A DNA stretch of 64,000 nt. Origin: Sinotaia quadrata (lineage: Eukaryota > Mollusca > Gastropoda > Architaenioglossa > Viviparidae). The stretch's first letter is position 1, and each line of letters begins with the position of its first letter. A program made the translations under genes and the position numbers. Below the pieces are notes generated by a model. It ran no database searches, was not told where the DNA came from, and saw only the letters and a program-made list of their open reading frames with translations. Positions 1-12,335 of the stretch are shown piece by piece. The stretch lies in contig CM054184.1 in assembly GCA_028829895.1 (NCBI GenBank), forward strand, positions 51,109,201 to 51,173,200. The letters are read 5' to 3'.

Positions 1-179
1 ATAAAATATTTATACATGTATATACAAAACAAAAATACTCTTACAAAATGCTAAAAACACATAAGAAACTAAAGTTATATAACAAAAGAAGATAAAATGA
101 CAATATGGAATAAGTAAATGCAAGTTATAAAAAAGAATGCATAAATAAAATATATGTATGAATAAACTATGAAAGAACA

Positions 180-900
180 GAGAGTGCTAATTTTACTGTG
201 GTACCTTCAGAGGCCTCTTGAAAATAATTATGGTCTCATCTCAAAAGAAACCACATACTAGATACACTGGACCAAGGTATGCAAATGGATGTTGATCATA
301 TAACTTATAATTTCTTTTCTGCATGTTGAAAATGTGTCTCTGTCTGATGATGGGTGCAAGCTTCTGGCAGGAGTGAACATATGCTACATCAGACAGTCAG
401 TGAAGGTGAATAAAGAGAAAAGATATTGTGTTGTATTCAGTAGTTAACAGTTAGGTAGTGGAAGCTACAAGATCAATTCTTGGCACTCTAAGAATAATCC
501 CAGCAGCTGTGTATTGAAACTTTTGAAGATGTTTCATAAAACAATTTGGAAGGTCACAGAGAAGAGAATACAATAATCAAGACTATAGAGCACCAGTAAA
601 CATACAATGGTTTCATAGCATCAGTTTTGCGAGAAAAGTGGAGAGTGCTGACTTAGGTATGTTTCTCTACAAAGAACTGAAGATCTATTGGTTTAGTATG
701 AGAAAGAGGGCTATCAAACAATACACATACAGATTTCTAAGTGACTGACTAAATTTAATGGGAGAGACACTTATATTCACTGATTCTGGCAGAAATTTAT
801 AAACCTTTTCAATTTTAGGAGCAACGAGGTTGACTTTCAAATTTATCATAGCTATTTGCTCATCTGAGTCTAAACTGATGTGGCACAAGTCAAATCCTGT
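180..900 (-). pseudogene. Decayed non-LTR retrotransposon reverse transcriptase fragment
   Basis: Minus strand, multiple stops. The upstream part (888-685) gives SPIKFSQSLRNLYVY, resembling the RT motif with xVRNLGV. The downstream part (about 590-480) gives DLPNCFMKHLQKFQYTAAG followed by ILRVPR, the CR1/L2-type C-terminal motif (GLP...LQxVQNxAAR). Between them the frame is broken. No ends or poly-A were found. Confidence 0.65.
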
Positions 901-2115
901 AGGCCATAAAATGTCTAGATGCCATTTTGCAGTTAAACAATATTTTATTTTTTTATTAACAAATTAGTAATAATAATATTTTCTTTTAAAGTAAACCATT
1001 CATCTGATATTAAAAATGGCAACATAAATTAGAAAAATTAACACATATCTACTGTAGAACTCTGATTTAAAGGTATAATATTAATAGCAGTTTAGAAACA
1101 TTACTTTTTATTACTTATATTTTTATGAGACTTTTTAAATGTCTATAGTCTAAAATATCTGTGCATGTTACTTTTAACCTATATGCTGATGCTAATGACA
1201 AATGCAGCCTGATATTCGGTGTTAAAGGTTAAAGGATTTGACCTTTCCTCGACTCCTTTTTTTGGCGTGTTACGGATCTTACATCATATTTAAAGCTTTT
1301 CATTGTTAAGTCTGATGTACTTTCCTGTGTTTGATGTAGGGGATTCTAATTGAAGTTACAATTAGGATATCCCTGGTAATAGCAGGGATTTTTAAATCAC
1401 TGCTGACCTCGGGAGTTCATAAACTCAGAAGTTGCTTACCAACCATTTTTATCATCATCATCTGAAATCACCCACAAAAGACCATTTTTTAAATAATGCT
1501 TCAAGTAATAACAAATTATTAATTACTCTGTCTTGCAAAATGAAAATTGAAGAATGCAAAAAGCAAATACTTCTTTACTTTATCATTTTATAAAATAATA
1601 ATAATATGTAAAAATCACTTACCAGAAATTAATTGCAACCAACATGCTAATATTGATTGGAAAGTCTGGTCTCCAGGACTCTAGAGAGTGTGATAATAAT
1701 GTGCGGCAAGTTGCATGCACAAACTACCTGTAATTTGCTAATGTTAATGATAATCTGATCCTGAGAATAAGGTATTTTTCTTTAACAAGTCACTCATGTC
1801 ATGTAACTGGCAACATTTCCACCCCTCCAAAAAGAAGTATTTGTTGTTTAAATGTTTCTTCATCTCAGAACCAGTATAAACGTAAGTTTTCTTGTTTGGT
1901 TCAATTTGGAGGGGTTTATTTTTGCAATCAGCAATGTCTTTTAATTCAACAATACTGGAGACTATGGATATGTTGGTTTTATTGCAACAATGAAAATATA
2001 ACTACATGCAATTTGTCATCTCTTGAAATTTAAAAATAAATTATTTTGAAATGCATATCTATTCCACACAGGCAACAGATATAAAATATAAATCTGATCA
2101 CAACAGATATAAATT
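900..2115. other. AT-rich, no gene seen
   Basis: Stops are dense in all frames. I see no exon, TIR or repeat array that I can support. Confidence 0.5.
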
Positions 2116-2795
2116 ATATCTGAGTCTGAGACAAAGCTCACCTAGCTTCTGCTTAAGTCTATGATCGAGTCTAAAACAATGCCCAAGTAGCTTCTTAAAG
2201 TCACAAAGCACTCATCTAGCTTCTATTCAAGTCTAAAATAGCAATCATTTAAAATCTGTTCAAATCTACAACAGCACTCAACTAGCTTGTTGGAACCTAA
2301 AACAACACTCAACTAACTTTTGCTGGGTCAAAATCAGCACTCAACTAGTTTCTGCTAGTATGTAAAACAGCACTTGACTACCTTCTGTCTGAATCTAAAT
2401 AGCACTCAACTAACTTCTGCTGGGTTCTAAAACAGCACTCAACTAGTTTCTGCTCAAGTATCAAAAGCACTCAACTAGATTCTACTCAAGTCTGAAACAA
2501 CACCCAACTAATATCTGCTCAATGGCACTCAACTAGCTTGTGTGTGAGTCTAAATAATACAACTAGTTTCTGCTTATGTCTAAAACAGCACTCAACTAGC
2601 TTCTGTTTATGATTAAAACAGCTTAACTAGCTTTCCAAATGAGTCTGAGAAGGCACTTGCTAGCTTCTAACTGATCATGAGAGTACTCAACTAACTGGTC
2701 CTTGTGTCAGAGATAATACTTGTTTAGTTTCTTCTACTTATGTCTGAAATGGCACTCAACTAGCTCTGTCAGATAGCACTCAACAAGCTTGTATA
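2115..2795. repeat. Minisatellite, about 33-36 bp unit
   Basis: Some 18-20 diverged copies of a unit like AACAGCACTCAACTAGYTTC, with length changes between copies. Confidence 0.85.
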
Positions 2796-2869
2796 GTGTA
2801 TGAGGCCGCATGCAATTACTATTGCTTCTGTTAAGAATCCACTTGACAAGTTTCTGCTTACATTGCATT

Positions 2870-3775
2870 TCCATTTGTTCTTCAAACTGTAGTACTAATT
2901 GCAGTTCATTCTTCACCACTACCGGTATGTAATAAATGTAGTTCTTTCTTTCTAAATGTAGATTGCTTTTCATCACTATGTAAAGCATGTATTTTGTTCT
3001 TCACCACTATATTACTAAATGTTGTTCGTTCTTCATCAGTATATTCCAAACGTAGTTCATTCTTCACAGTATACTAAATGTAGTTCGTTCTTCACACCAT
3101 AGTACTAAATGTAATTCATTCTTCATATTGTAATACTAAATGTAGTTTGTTCTTTTTAGAGTAGTCCTAAATGTAATTCATTCTTCACATTGTATTTGTA
3201 GTACTAAATGTAGTTTGTTCTTTTTAGAGTAGTCCTAAATGTAATTCATTCTTCACAGTATACTAAATGTAGTTCGTTCTTCACACCATAGTACTAAATG
3301 TAATCATTCTTCATATTGTAATACTAAATGTAGTTTGTTCTTTTTAGAGTAGTCCTAAATGTAATTCATTCTTCACATTGTATTTGTAGTACTAAATGTA
3401 GTGTGTTCTTTTTAGAGTAGTCCTAAATCAGTGTAAATGTAATTCATTCTTCACATTGTAATACTAAATGTAGTGTGTTCTTTTTAGAGTAGTCCTAAAT
3501 GTAATTCATTCTTCACATTGTATTTGTAGTACTAAATGTAGTTTGTTCTTTTTAGAGTAGTCCTAAATGTAATTCATTCTTCACATTGTAGTACTAAATG
3601 TAGTTTGTTCTTCACCACTGTATTGCCAAATGATGTTCATTCATTCATTAAGCTGTAAGTACTAAATGTAGCCCGTTCTTCACCACTATGTACTAAATGC
3701 AGTACACTATTCTTCACAATGTATTACATGTAGTTTGTTCTTCATCAGTATGTTCGTAAATGTAGTCCTTCATCT
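2870..3775. repeat. Minisatellite, about 35 bp unit with a higher-order block
   Basis: About 25 copies of a unit containing TACTAAATGTAGTTYGTTC. In the middle, a longer block containing TTTTTAGAGTAGTCCTAAAT is itself repeated five times, so the array shows higher-order structure. Confidence 0.85.
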
Positions 3776-4254
3776 CAAACAGTTTAAATGTACCTTGCTG
3801 TACTTGTACTATGAAACAGCCTATTCGCAATATATCTGGCAGTGTTATCTCAGCCTAGTGATTATTGACACCATCCAAGAAAACAAGCAGGCCACAAGAA
3901 CCAGCAACTTTCAGGCAACTCTGCTGATTAAATAATGCAACATCACCTAACCTTCTCTCCCCTCCCAAACTCCATCCATCCCACCAACCTCTTTATATTA
4001 AAAAGATAAAATATGTGCATGACAAAAAGTGAATTTTAAAAGTGCAGACCATGAAATGCAGGCCAATTAGTACTACTTCATTTTTATGTGTCTCAATGAC
4101 ATGAGAACATGTCAATAAGGTCATTTATCACAACATCAGTGACATTATTAGTAGAGTGCAGCCACACTTCTTTTCCCTGAGCAGATGTCACTGAATGCTA
4201 CATCAGATGCTTAGAGGAAAATTACTGTAGTCTTATACAGGACATAACTGTGTA

Positions 4255-5205
4255 GTCAGAGTTGTGGAGTCGGATGTATTTTAGTGGAGTCAGAGTCGGT
4301 AAAAATGTCCCAACTCCAAATTTTACAAGACTTAAGCCTAAGGCAGATCCATGTTTGAGTCATGCAGTGGGTAATTTTTCTGTTTTTAAATGAAATAACA
4401 TCTCATGGTAGTTTATTATTAATTTAGTTCAATTTAAGTAAACGAGTGTTGTTGTTTTTTTTAAAAAAAAAGAGTACTATGTGAAATTCTTGAAACAGTG
4501 AACTAAATATAAAGTCTTCTGATGTATAATTAAAAGTTTGTATGAAAGGTACACAAGAGAAAGATGAGGCGATAGCTGTGTTTCTATATGACATCATTCA
4601 ATCATCTTCATTATCAGTTACTGTTAAGATGAAGATTTTGAAAAAATATCTAGACATACAGGGTTGGTCAAAAAGTTGGCACTTAAATTTGGAAAATTTC
4701 GGAGAAAGAGAAACTCCATCATTTCTAACTAAATTCAAAATAATTTTTCCAAGCACTGAAAGAAGTTGAGAAATGTGACTGAACTTCTGAAGTGAACATT
4801 ATAAATGCAATACCCTGCTAACCAGAAATTATTCAGGATGACACTTTGATTCTCACTGTGTTACCAAGATTATTCAAGATACTGCTTTGACTGTCACAGC
4901 ATTAGCATCGACTCAATTAATGATGGAACATTTGTTTTCTGTCCTCAGAATCATCAAATCCTATTTGAAAGCAGCAATGATTCTGGACCTATTAGCAGGT
5001 TGTTTGTTTTTTTAAAAGAACAATTCAATTTTGAGGTTTTTAGTTTGAGGCACTTCTTCATTTATTTACACTTATACCATATATATATAACTCTATACAT
5101 GTATATAATTTTATATCATGTGATATTAGTAATAACTAAAGCTGGCGTCAGAGTCAGGTAGGACTTTTAAAATTTCAGGAGTCAGAGCTCGAACATTTTT
5201 TGCCA
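4255..5205 (+). pseudogene. Decayed hAT transposon with C-terminal transposase remnant
   Basis: Left end GTTGTGGAGTCGGATG with TGGAGTCAGAGTCGG; right end GGCGTCAGAGTCAGG with GGAGTCAGAGCTCG, the GGAGTCGGAGTCGG-type ends seen in some hAT elements. Near 4884-5010 the plus strand reads ALTVTALASTQ, MMEHLFSVLRIIKSYLKAAM and LDLLAGCLFF then stop: the hAT C-terminal dimerisation region. Upstream coding sequence is broken by stops. Exact ends and target duplication are not resolved. Confidence 0.6.
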
Positions 5206-5221
5206 TGTTCTTAGAATTACC

Positions 5222-5330
5222 AATGTTCTAGACAGAACTATTGATGTCCTAGACAGAATTAATGATGTGCAAGACAGAATTCCTGATATCCTGGATAGAA
5301 TTCCTGATATCCTGGATAGAATTCCTGGCA
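5222..5330. repeat. 24 bp tandem repeat
   Basis: About 4.5 copies of a unit like GACAGAATTCCTGATATCCT, the last ones nearly identical. Confidence 0.8.
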
Positions 5331-5648
5331 CCCATGACAATTACTTAAGAGACGTGATGACATACAAATTAAAACAAAAGCTAAAAAACCCCACATTGTA
5401 GCACTTGTTTTTCGAACCTCAAACAGTAATCACAATTCCTGCTTTCTTACATTGTCTGGTCAAGTGATATTCAAATAACTTAATTACTCCTAACTTATGC
5501 GCTGTATCTGTTTCTCAGTAGTATGTGAAAGCCATCAAGTTAGTCGCCATCTTACACCTAATGTCAATAAAATATAGAATAGAGATAGTAGTAGTAATAA
5601 TCTTTATGACTGGTGTTTCAAAAGACTGGCTAATTTTTTTTTTTTTAG

Positions 5649-5711
5649 GCTTTCAACCACTGATCAAGAACTTGAAAAGAAAAATAGTCCGCTGGTCAAC
5701 GCACTAAAAGA
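5649..5711 (+). CDS. Exon-like segment (weak candidate)
   Basis: A 63-nt segment with a long T-tract and TTTAG acceptor before it and AAAAGA|GTGAGT donor after it. Only one frame is open and reads LSTTDQELEKKNSPLVNALK. No partner exon on this strand is recognised and no homologue is known to me, so this may be chance. Confidence 0.25.
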
Positions 5712-5737
5712 GTGAGTATACAAACTCGACATCTTAC

Positions 5738-5946
5738 GGTTGGCTTTTGAATGGAACACTCTCCACTACACTTATCTGCCTGCCTCCAGCTTGGGTATCT
5801 AATTCAACGTCTGATTTTACTCCAGTGTCAACCCCTTCTAACTGCTTGCACTCGTCTTCCGAAAGTAGTGCATTAGTATTACCACCCACCACAACTTTTT
5901 CGACAAACAGCAGTCGTCCCAGCAGCGTGGAACAAATTGCCCTTGA
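5738..5946 (-). CDS. Exon-like segment, acidic product (weak candidate)
   Basis: A 209-nt segment, less AT-rich than its surroundings, bounded by AATTAG acceptor and GTAAGA donor. The open minus frame includes LLSEDECKQLEGVDTGVKSD and ends ISVVESVPFKSQ. The acceptor lies some distance from its T-tract. The opposite strand is also open here (Ser/Thr-rich), so strand is uncertain. No family recognised. Confidence 0.3.
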
Positions 5947-8600
5947 CTAATTAGAATTTACATACTCGAAATGCGGGCGCAAAAAAACCAAAAAAACACC
6001 GTAGTCTTAATGCTGCTATCTGTCTCAAGGGCCATCTGCTCAGTGGCTCGGACAGTCCGACTCGTGCCGGCCTTTATTACCGCGGTGTAGAAACTGTTGC
6101 AAACAAATTCAATTCGCATACTCTTTTTGAATGTTTCATCAAATATACCGTCTTCAAGAATTAGGTGTTCTTAACACACACACAAGGAAAAGCGCTGCTA
6201 AGTGTCCAATCCAATGCCACATCTAATTTGAAATAAATCAGTGCAACTATCGCCAATTCAGGGTTCCGTTTGAGCTTCACTGCAAGCCCCTAATAAATAA
6301 ATAATGCATTCACCGTTTTAAAGTAATTGCTTCTGCGCTTATCATACAAGCATTGCAGCAAGGTCACTGAAGGTGGACTGAAAGAGAATATGGTTTGTTT
6401 CTTATCTTTATGTGTGAAGCACCGCAACCTGCGTTCGCTACAAACCATATAATCTGCACTTTATTAAAAGTGACCTCTAGCAAACCATACGCAACGCTTA
6501 CGGGTACAAGGTCACATTACAGAACTAATAAATCCATACAAACTGCGGTCGTCTGTTTACCGGTACAATAACGATTGTTAGCTTCAGGTTGCACTCTGCA
6601 AAAAGCGAACGATGAAATCGCCCACTTAACGGCACGCAATGACGCATCAATATCAGGTCGGATTGCTTAGACAATCACTGTGCTGCCTATTAATATAATA
6701 TTTAAAAGTTCGTATTGTATACAATGGGGATTAAACTGTGGTTCTACTGCCTCTAATTAAAAGTACAATATTTCATTTTGATAAATATGTTATAATAAAA
6801 CAGTTATCATGAACTTGGTTGTTTGGGTTAAAAATATAGGTTCCATAATTTTGTCATATCTATAATCAAAGTTCCCTCTAATATTTAATTGTGTGCGTGA
6901 AATTAGCAGTTTTTTTAGCTTGCTACCAAAACTTGTGCGCGGAATTTTGAATTGTGGCGCGGCAGCGCATACCCTTAGAGGGAACATTGTTTATAATCCA
7001 TAAAACGCCTAATGTTTAATATAAAAAATATATATTACACATGCCTGCAAGCAAACTAAAAGATAGCCGACACAAGCAGTATTCTAAAACTGTCGGTAAA
7101 ATTATGACTTGAAATGACATGGCAGTAAAACTTCTCAAGCCTCACATGACCATACATACAAAAAACAAAATCGGAAGTATGTTGAAGGCGTTATTATCGC
7201 GCGCGCGCGCGCGCATGTGTGTTCACAGTGACTATGACATTTGTACTAATTCCAAACTTGTGCACACATCCTATATCGCGATGCTTTGCTAAAACATGGT
7301 TCCACTATAAAAATGACGAGTCTAACATAACGAACATTGTAACTATTGAGAGCAAACTTCCAAGGTGTGTGGGTTACAGAGAAAAGATGCGCCAAAATAA
7401 ATAGATGTGCTCAGAAAAGGTGTCAGTCATCAACACAAACACTGCTGTTAGACCGGCTATGATTACAAAAGATGATGCATATATAATGCAACATGTAGAA
7501 ATGTCAAGACGTCAACGCACACCGATGTTAAATTCGCTACTGACTCATCAGGCAGATACAAGGTGATACATAACGGAATGCTACCTGTAGAGGTGTCACT
7601 GTCAGTCATCAACAGATATACTAGTGCTAAATTTGTTGTAGGCTCGTGTATCAGAAAATGATACAGAGTGTAATCTGAAGCGATGCATATGCAACAAACG
7701 GAATTTCAATGACAATCCAACCATTTTTAAAAAAATGATCTGAAAAGACGAATCTGACTGTTGACGATATAACGGGATAAACACAAAGCTAATCCACGAT
7801 ACAAAATAACAACGATGCAGAAGTAACGACAAAGATAATCCAGAAATAGAAAAATAAGAAAATAACCTCATGGATGTGGCTGAAACACGTCAAATCCAAA
7901 TGATAAGCTGGCGGATGTGGTGAAATGGAATTAAGGGAAAACACATAATGACATTAACAAACGGTGTCAGTGAAGGTGAAGCAGGGTCATGCTGCACTAA
8001 ATATAAGTGACGCCAATAAACTAAATAATGCCATTTCAGGCAGAACGAAAAGAGGTTCGGGTGGGGTGAGCATCCATCCTTTCCATGACAAAGTTACCCA
8101 TTCTACTCATGGGTAGAAAATGTACGCGCGCAATGAATGTCCTGTCCTGTTAAACCAGGGCTGATATTATGTCCAACACAACAGGTGCAAAAGCGAAAAG
8201 CGGAACACTTACATTTTCCGGGATAGGACGCTCGATTGGGGTAGGGTGAAGAGAGTTTGAAGGGGGGGGGGGGCACAGCCGTTGCTCACCTGATTTCTAG
8301 CGACAGAGTGACTAGATCGGGTACACGCCAGTGACAAGAACATCGGTGTACGCAATACTATTTCAAACTGAATATCCGTTTCATTAAAGGGCACGCTGTC
8401 TTCAGGAAAAGAGATTCACAGATAATCGATCCAAAATGCACATATAAATAAATCCCAACTAATATAACTCGTTTTAAATAATAAATTTAGAAAGAAGACA
8501 GAATTTGGTGGTAATTTCTTCTTTCTCTTTAAAGTCATTGTGGTTTAAGCGGCGTACAAATGAATGTAATTCAAAGATAAATTCACGGCAAAACGATTTT
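5947..8600. other. CpG-richer intergenic stretch, no firm gene
   Basis: CpG is clearly more frequent than in flanking blocks, with a short CG run at 7199-7213. It would suit a promoter zone, but no conserved coding segment was found apart from the MITE listed separately. Confidence 0.35.
6867..6989. mobile_element. 123 bp hAT-type MITE
   Basis: Ends CAAAGTTCCCTCTAA and TTAGAGGGAACATTG are inverted with 14 of 15 matches. Flanking 8 bp are TCTATAAT and TTTATAAT, a 7 of 8 target duplication typical of hAT insertion. No coding capacity. Confidence 0.8.
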
Positions 8601-10326
8601 AAGCAATCAATACTGAATAAACACTATAGAACTCAGAATGGCAAACACAATCACGTCTTCAAAAGACAACACACACAAAAAAGGGGGGGAGCATATCAGA
8701 CGACCAGTGTCTCTTTACAAAACAATAAATAAAAGGGAAAGATATTTATTACATGACAGCCCCTCAATGCTTCTTTCGGAAAAAATAAATAAAACAGAAA
8801 AACATGTTTTACCCCTACAACACAACTGGCGTCACAAACCACCAAAAAGAGGAAGACTACGAAAATGAAGAAGTCAAGATATTGCGTCCCTATACAAATG
8901 ACAGTCGTAAAGTTGTAAAAACTGACACGTATATATATATGATCTTTCTGCAAGCAGATATTTAATAGTCGACACAATCCCTCAGTATGTAAATCTACAG
9001 TTATTATCTCGGCAATGAGCCCGGGTCTGGCAGATTTTGGGGTTAGTGTTCCAGAAAGGAAAGTAGAAAAATGTTAAATGGGAATATTACATTTGCAGTC
9101 CAAAACAATAGACATATTTTCTTCCTTTGAAAATAAATGTATTCTGCACATATCAGACTGGTCATGTATTAACTATATTACAGACATTTTTTATTTTTTG
9201 AAAGTTTCAGTTTTACAATAAATGAAAACTAGCATTTTTCGTTGCTGTTGTTGGAAGAATGGCTGTAATAAGTTTAAAATGTGTGAAAAAAACATTTTCA
9301 AGTGCATTCAAAGAATTTTTCGGGGGTGGGTGATCAAACGTAAGGTCCTTTCTTAAATTCCATCAAACAGGATTTAATTTTAATTCTAAATTCAAAACAT
9401 AACAAAGTTTACAAACATAAGCCATCATTAGGCATATAATAATCGACAATTTTTTTTTTAAATACAGTATATACATCCTATTACAATAAACATATTTCAA
9501 TTTACTGCTGTTCTACAGAATTTACTCAGTGTATACTAATTTTATTTATTTCCCAATAATTTGAATGAAAAATAAGACCAGAATCATGATAATTTTATTT
9601 AGTTCACTGCACTGTTATAACTTGCATCTTCAGAACAACTAAAGAGGATACTTTATTACGATATATTTATTCAGCAAAGATACTCTTATCAATCACACAA
9701 AAACTTTGTCTAAATTAAATCTTATTCTTAAATCAATTATTTTATGTACATGATTGACTTACATTCGGCATTGTTTCCAATTTGTCACAGTTCATATCAC
9801 TGGACTATCAAGCTTCTACTGTTCTAGTGCAGGAAATGGGCAGGTAATGAAATACGCAAGTTTGGTAAACACAATGTTTATCACTCGTATATCCTATAAT
9901 GAATGAAAAATAATAAATAAGTAATAAATTGGCAATGATCCAAGCAAAAATCGTAGCAATAAAATACTAATGCCCATCAATTAATTAATTAATGCAAATA
10001 TCACAGCATCTCTGAACGACTATCAATAACTGAGTACTCACTGACTGAACACAACCGTTTTGAATGCAAGAGAAAAACTCTTGAATTGGTGGGTTAGAGC
10101 CGATGCGGTCATATTTACCAACGTTACCATCTTTCCTTCTCCAGAATTAACTCTGGGTCTGCCCCAGCCTCGCACAACGTAATGGTTCATGTCCCGGAAC
10201 CCGGGACTAACCAGTCAATGAATCGTAACCACATGTACACAGATCACACCACAACAGCGAGTAGATCGTGCGACTAGGGTGTGACCCCCTTACTAATGGG
10301 ATCACGCACTTCTTACCAGGAAATCG

Positions 10327-10377
<51 letters not shown>

Positions 10378-11214
10378 GCTGTTCTTGCAGTACTGCTGAC
10401 AAGCTGCGACTAAAATATAGAAAGTAGTCATCCATACACGTCAACAGTCACGTCGGGACTCTCAGGATTCGACCGAAAAGTTTGTATTGACAGCTATTTC
10501 GATTCGACTGGCTCATTGATGATTCATCCATGACAGCAATCAATATATCGATTATAAAGTAAATCGGCGCTACAAAAAGGTGGCGTATTTCCTGACCAAA
10601 ATAGAATCTTGCATGTGCCGAATAAATAGATCTATTAGTTTAAATTTAGTAGAGCAAAATTATTGTTATATAGGGGGAAGAAAAAAAATCAATAAATGTC
10701 TTCTATATCTTCTAAACAAAAATGAATACATAACTATAAACACTGTTAAGTAAGCGCGCACGATGTGCGAGAAAGAGAAACAAGAGGCAATAAAGAAAAC
10801 ACACACATTATCAATTACAATAATGAAAGATTCACAAATGCCCACCCGCCACCCATGGAGCTAACGACAATTTGTGTACATCAATAAAACAGTAAAATGC
10901 TAAACATAAAGTTTATGTTCATCTCTGAGTGTGTGACATCCGCCCACCCCCTGCGTCACCTTAGACTTATCGACCATCACCGGGCAGCCCGATGTGTTCT
11001 ACGGTGCAGGGTGTCCTTGTTTACAAAGGGGTTTACAAGTTTTTTTTCCAATTCTCTACCCACCCATCCCCTGCAGCAATCTGTATCAATAACGAGAAAA
11101 CTGAATGTCCTACTCTAATGGGTGATATGAGTTCGAGTCAATATATTCATGCAACATTTTTTAATTTGATCAAATTGGATCAATTAGATGAGCGTTTTCT
11201 ACTGTATTAAAAAT
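8600..11214. other. No gene supported; contains CA microsatellite
   Basis: Open frames here are short and unlike known proteins. A (CA)n tract lies at about 10330-10372 and produces the Cys-Val repeat frame on the minus strand. Confidence 0.45.
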
Positions 11215-11505
11215 AAAAAGTAGACAAAGTAACACACAAATGTTGTACTGCCTTCATTGTAATACATGCAAATGTTGTACTGTCTTTAGACAAAGTAACA
11301 CATGCATATGCAAATGGTGCAGTCTTTAGGCAAAGCAATACATACAAATGTTGTACTGTCTTGAGGCAAAGCAATTAAATGAAAATGTTGTACTCTTTAG
11401 GCAAACCAAAGCATATAAATGTTGTACTCTTTAGGCAAAACATTACATGCAAATGTTGTACTCTTTAGGCAAAACATTACATGCAAATGTTGTACTGTGT
11501 TTACA
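11215..11505. repeat. Minisatellite, about 36 bp unit
   Basis: About eight diverged copies containing GCAAATGTTGTACT and TTTAGGCAAA. Confidence 0.85.
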
Positions 11506-12004
11506 TGCCAAAGGAAAGTTCACCAATACAATAAGTAATGGTGCCAAAGCTGAAACATGCCCACAAAATCTCTAAATGCCATGTGTTTAAATACACATTT
11601 CAGTAGCATTTATCATAGTAAGCAACTAATTTTAAACCAAATTTTCTTAATAATATATTTTGTGTGTAAAGTGGGGTGAGGTTATTTATTAAGCTACTAA
11701 TTTTAATCTATATTTTCTTAATAATATTTATTGGTGTATGAAGTAGGGTGAGGTTATTAAGACTAAGAGTAATTATTAAATTTTAAATAATTAAACTTTA
11801 ATATCATATCTCAAATATGAATCCTGTTTACTTTGTACTGAAAAGCTAATAGTAGTTTCCCTATTCAATCCATTATGCATGGTGATAACTTATTAAACTA
11901 AGACTCTTATCCAAACCACTTACAACTAGCATTAAAACTTTATGATATTTTAAACACTTTTATATATCTATATGATTATTTAACTCAAACAAATCACATC
12001 ACAG

Positions 12005-12335
12005 GATCTCTCTACCCTCAGCTTTTCTCTCCAAAGCCCTACCCCAACTATTCTTTCTCTCCAAATCCCTAATCAACTATTCTTTCTCTCCAAATCCCTA
12101 ATCAACTATTCTTTCTCTCCAAGGCCCTAATCAACTATTCTTTCTTTCCAAAGCCCTAATCAACTATTCTTTCTCTCCAAAGCCCTAATCAACTATTCTT
12201 TCTCTCCAAAGCCCTAATCAAATATTCTTTCTCTCCAAAGCCCTACCCCAACTATTCTTTCTCTCCAAAGCCCTACCCCAAATATTCTTTCTCCAAAGCC
12301 CTACCCCAAATATTTTCTCTCTCCAAAGTTTGAAC
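12005..12335. repeat. Minisatellite, 29 bp unit
   Basis: About eleven copies of a unit like CTCTCCAAAGCCCTAATCAA plus CTATTCTTT. Two variants (CTAATCAA and CTACCCCAA) sit in separate halves of the array. Confidence 0.9.

Noticed and set aside
10207..10431. Cys-Val repeat protein
   Set aside because: Translation of a CA microsatellite.
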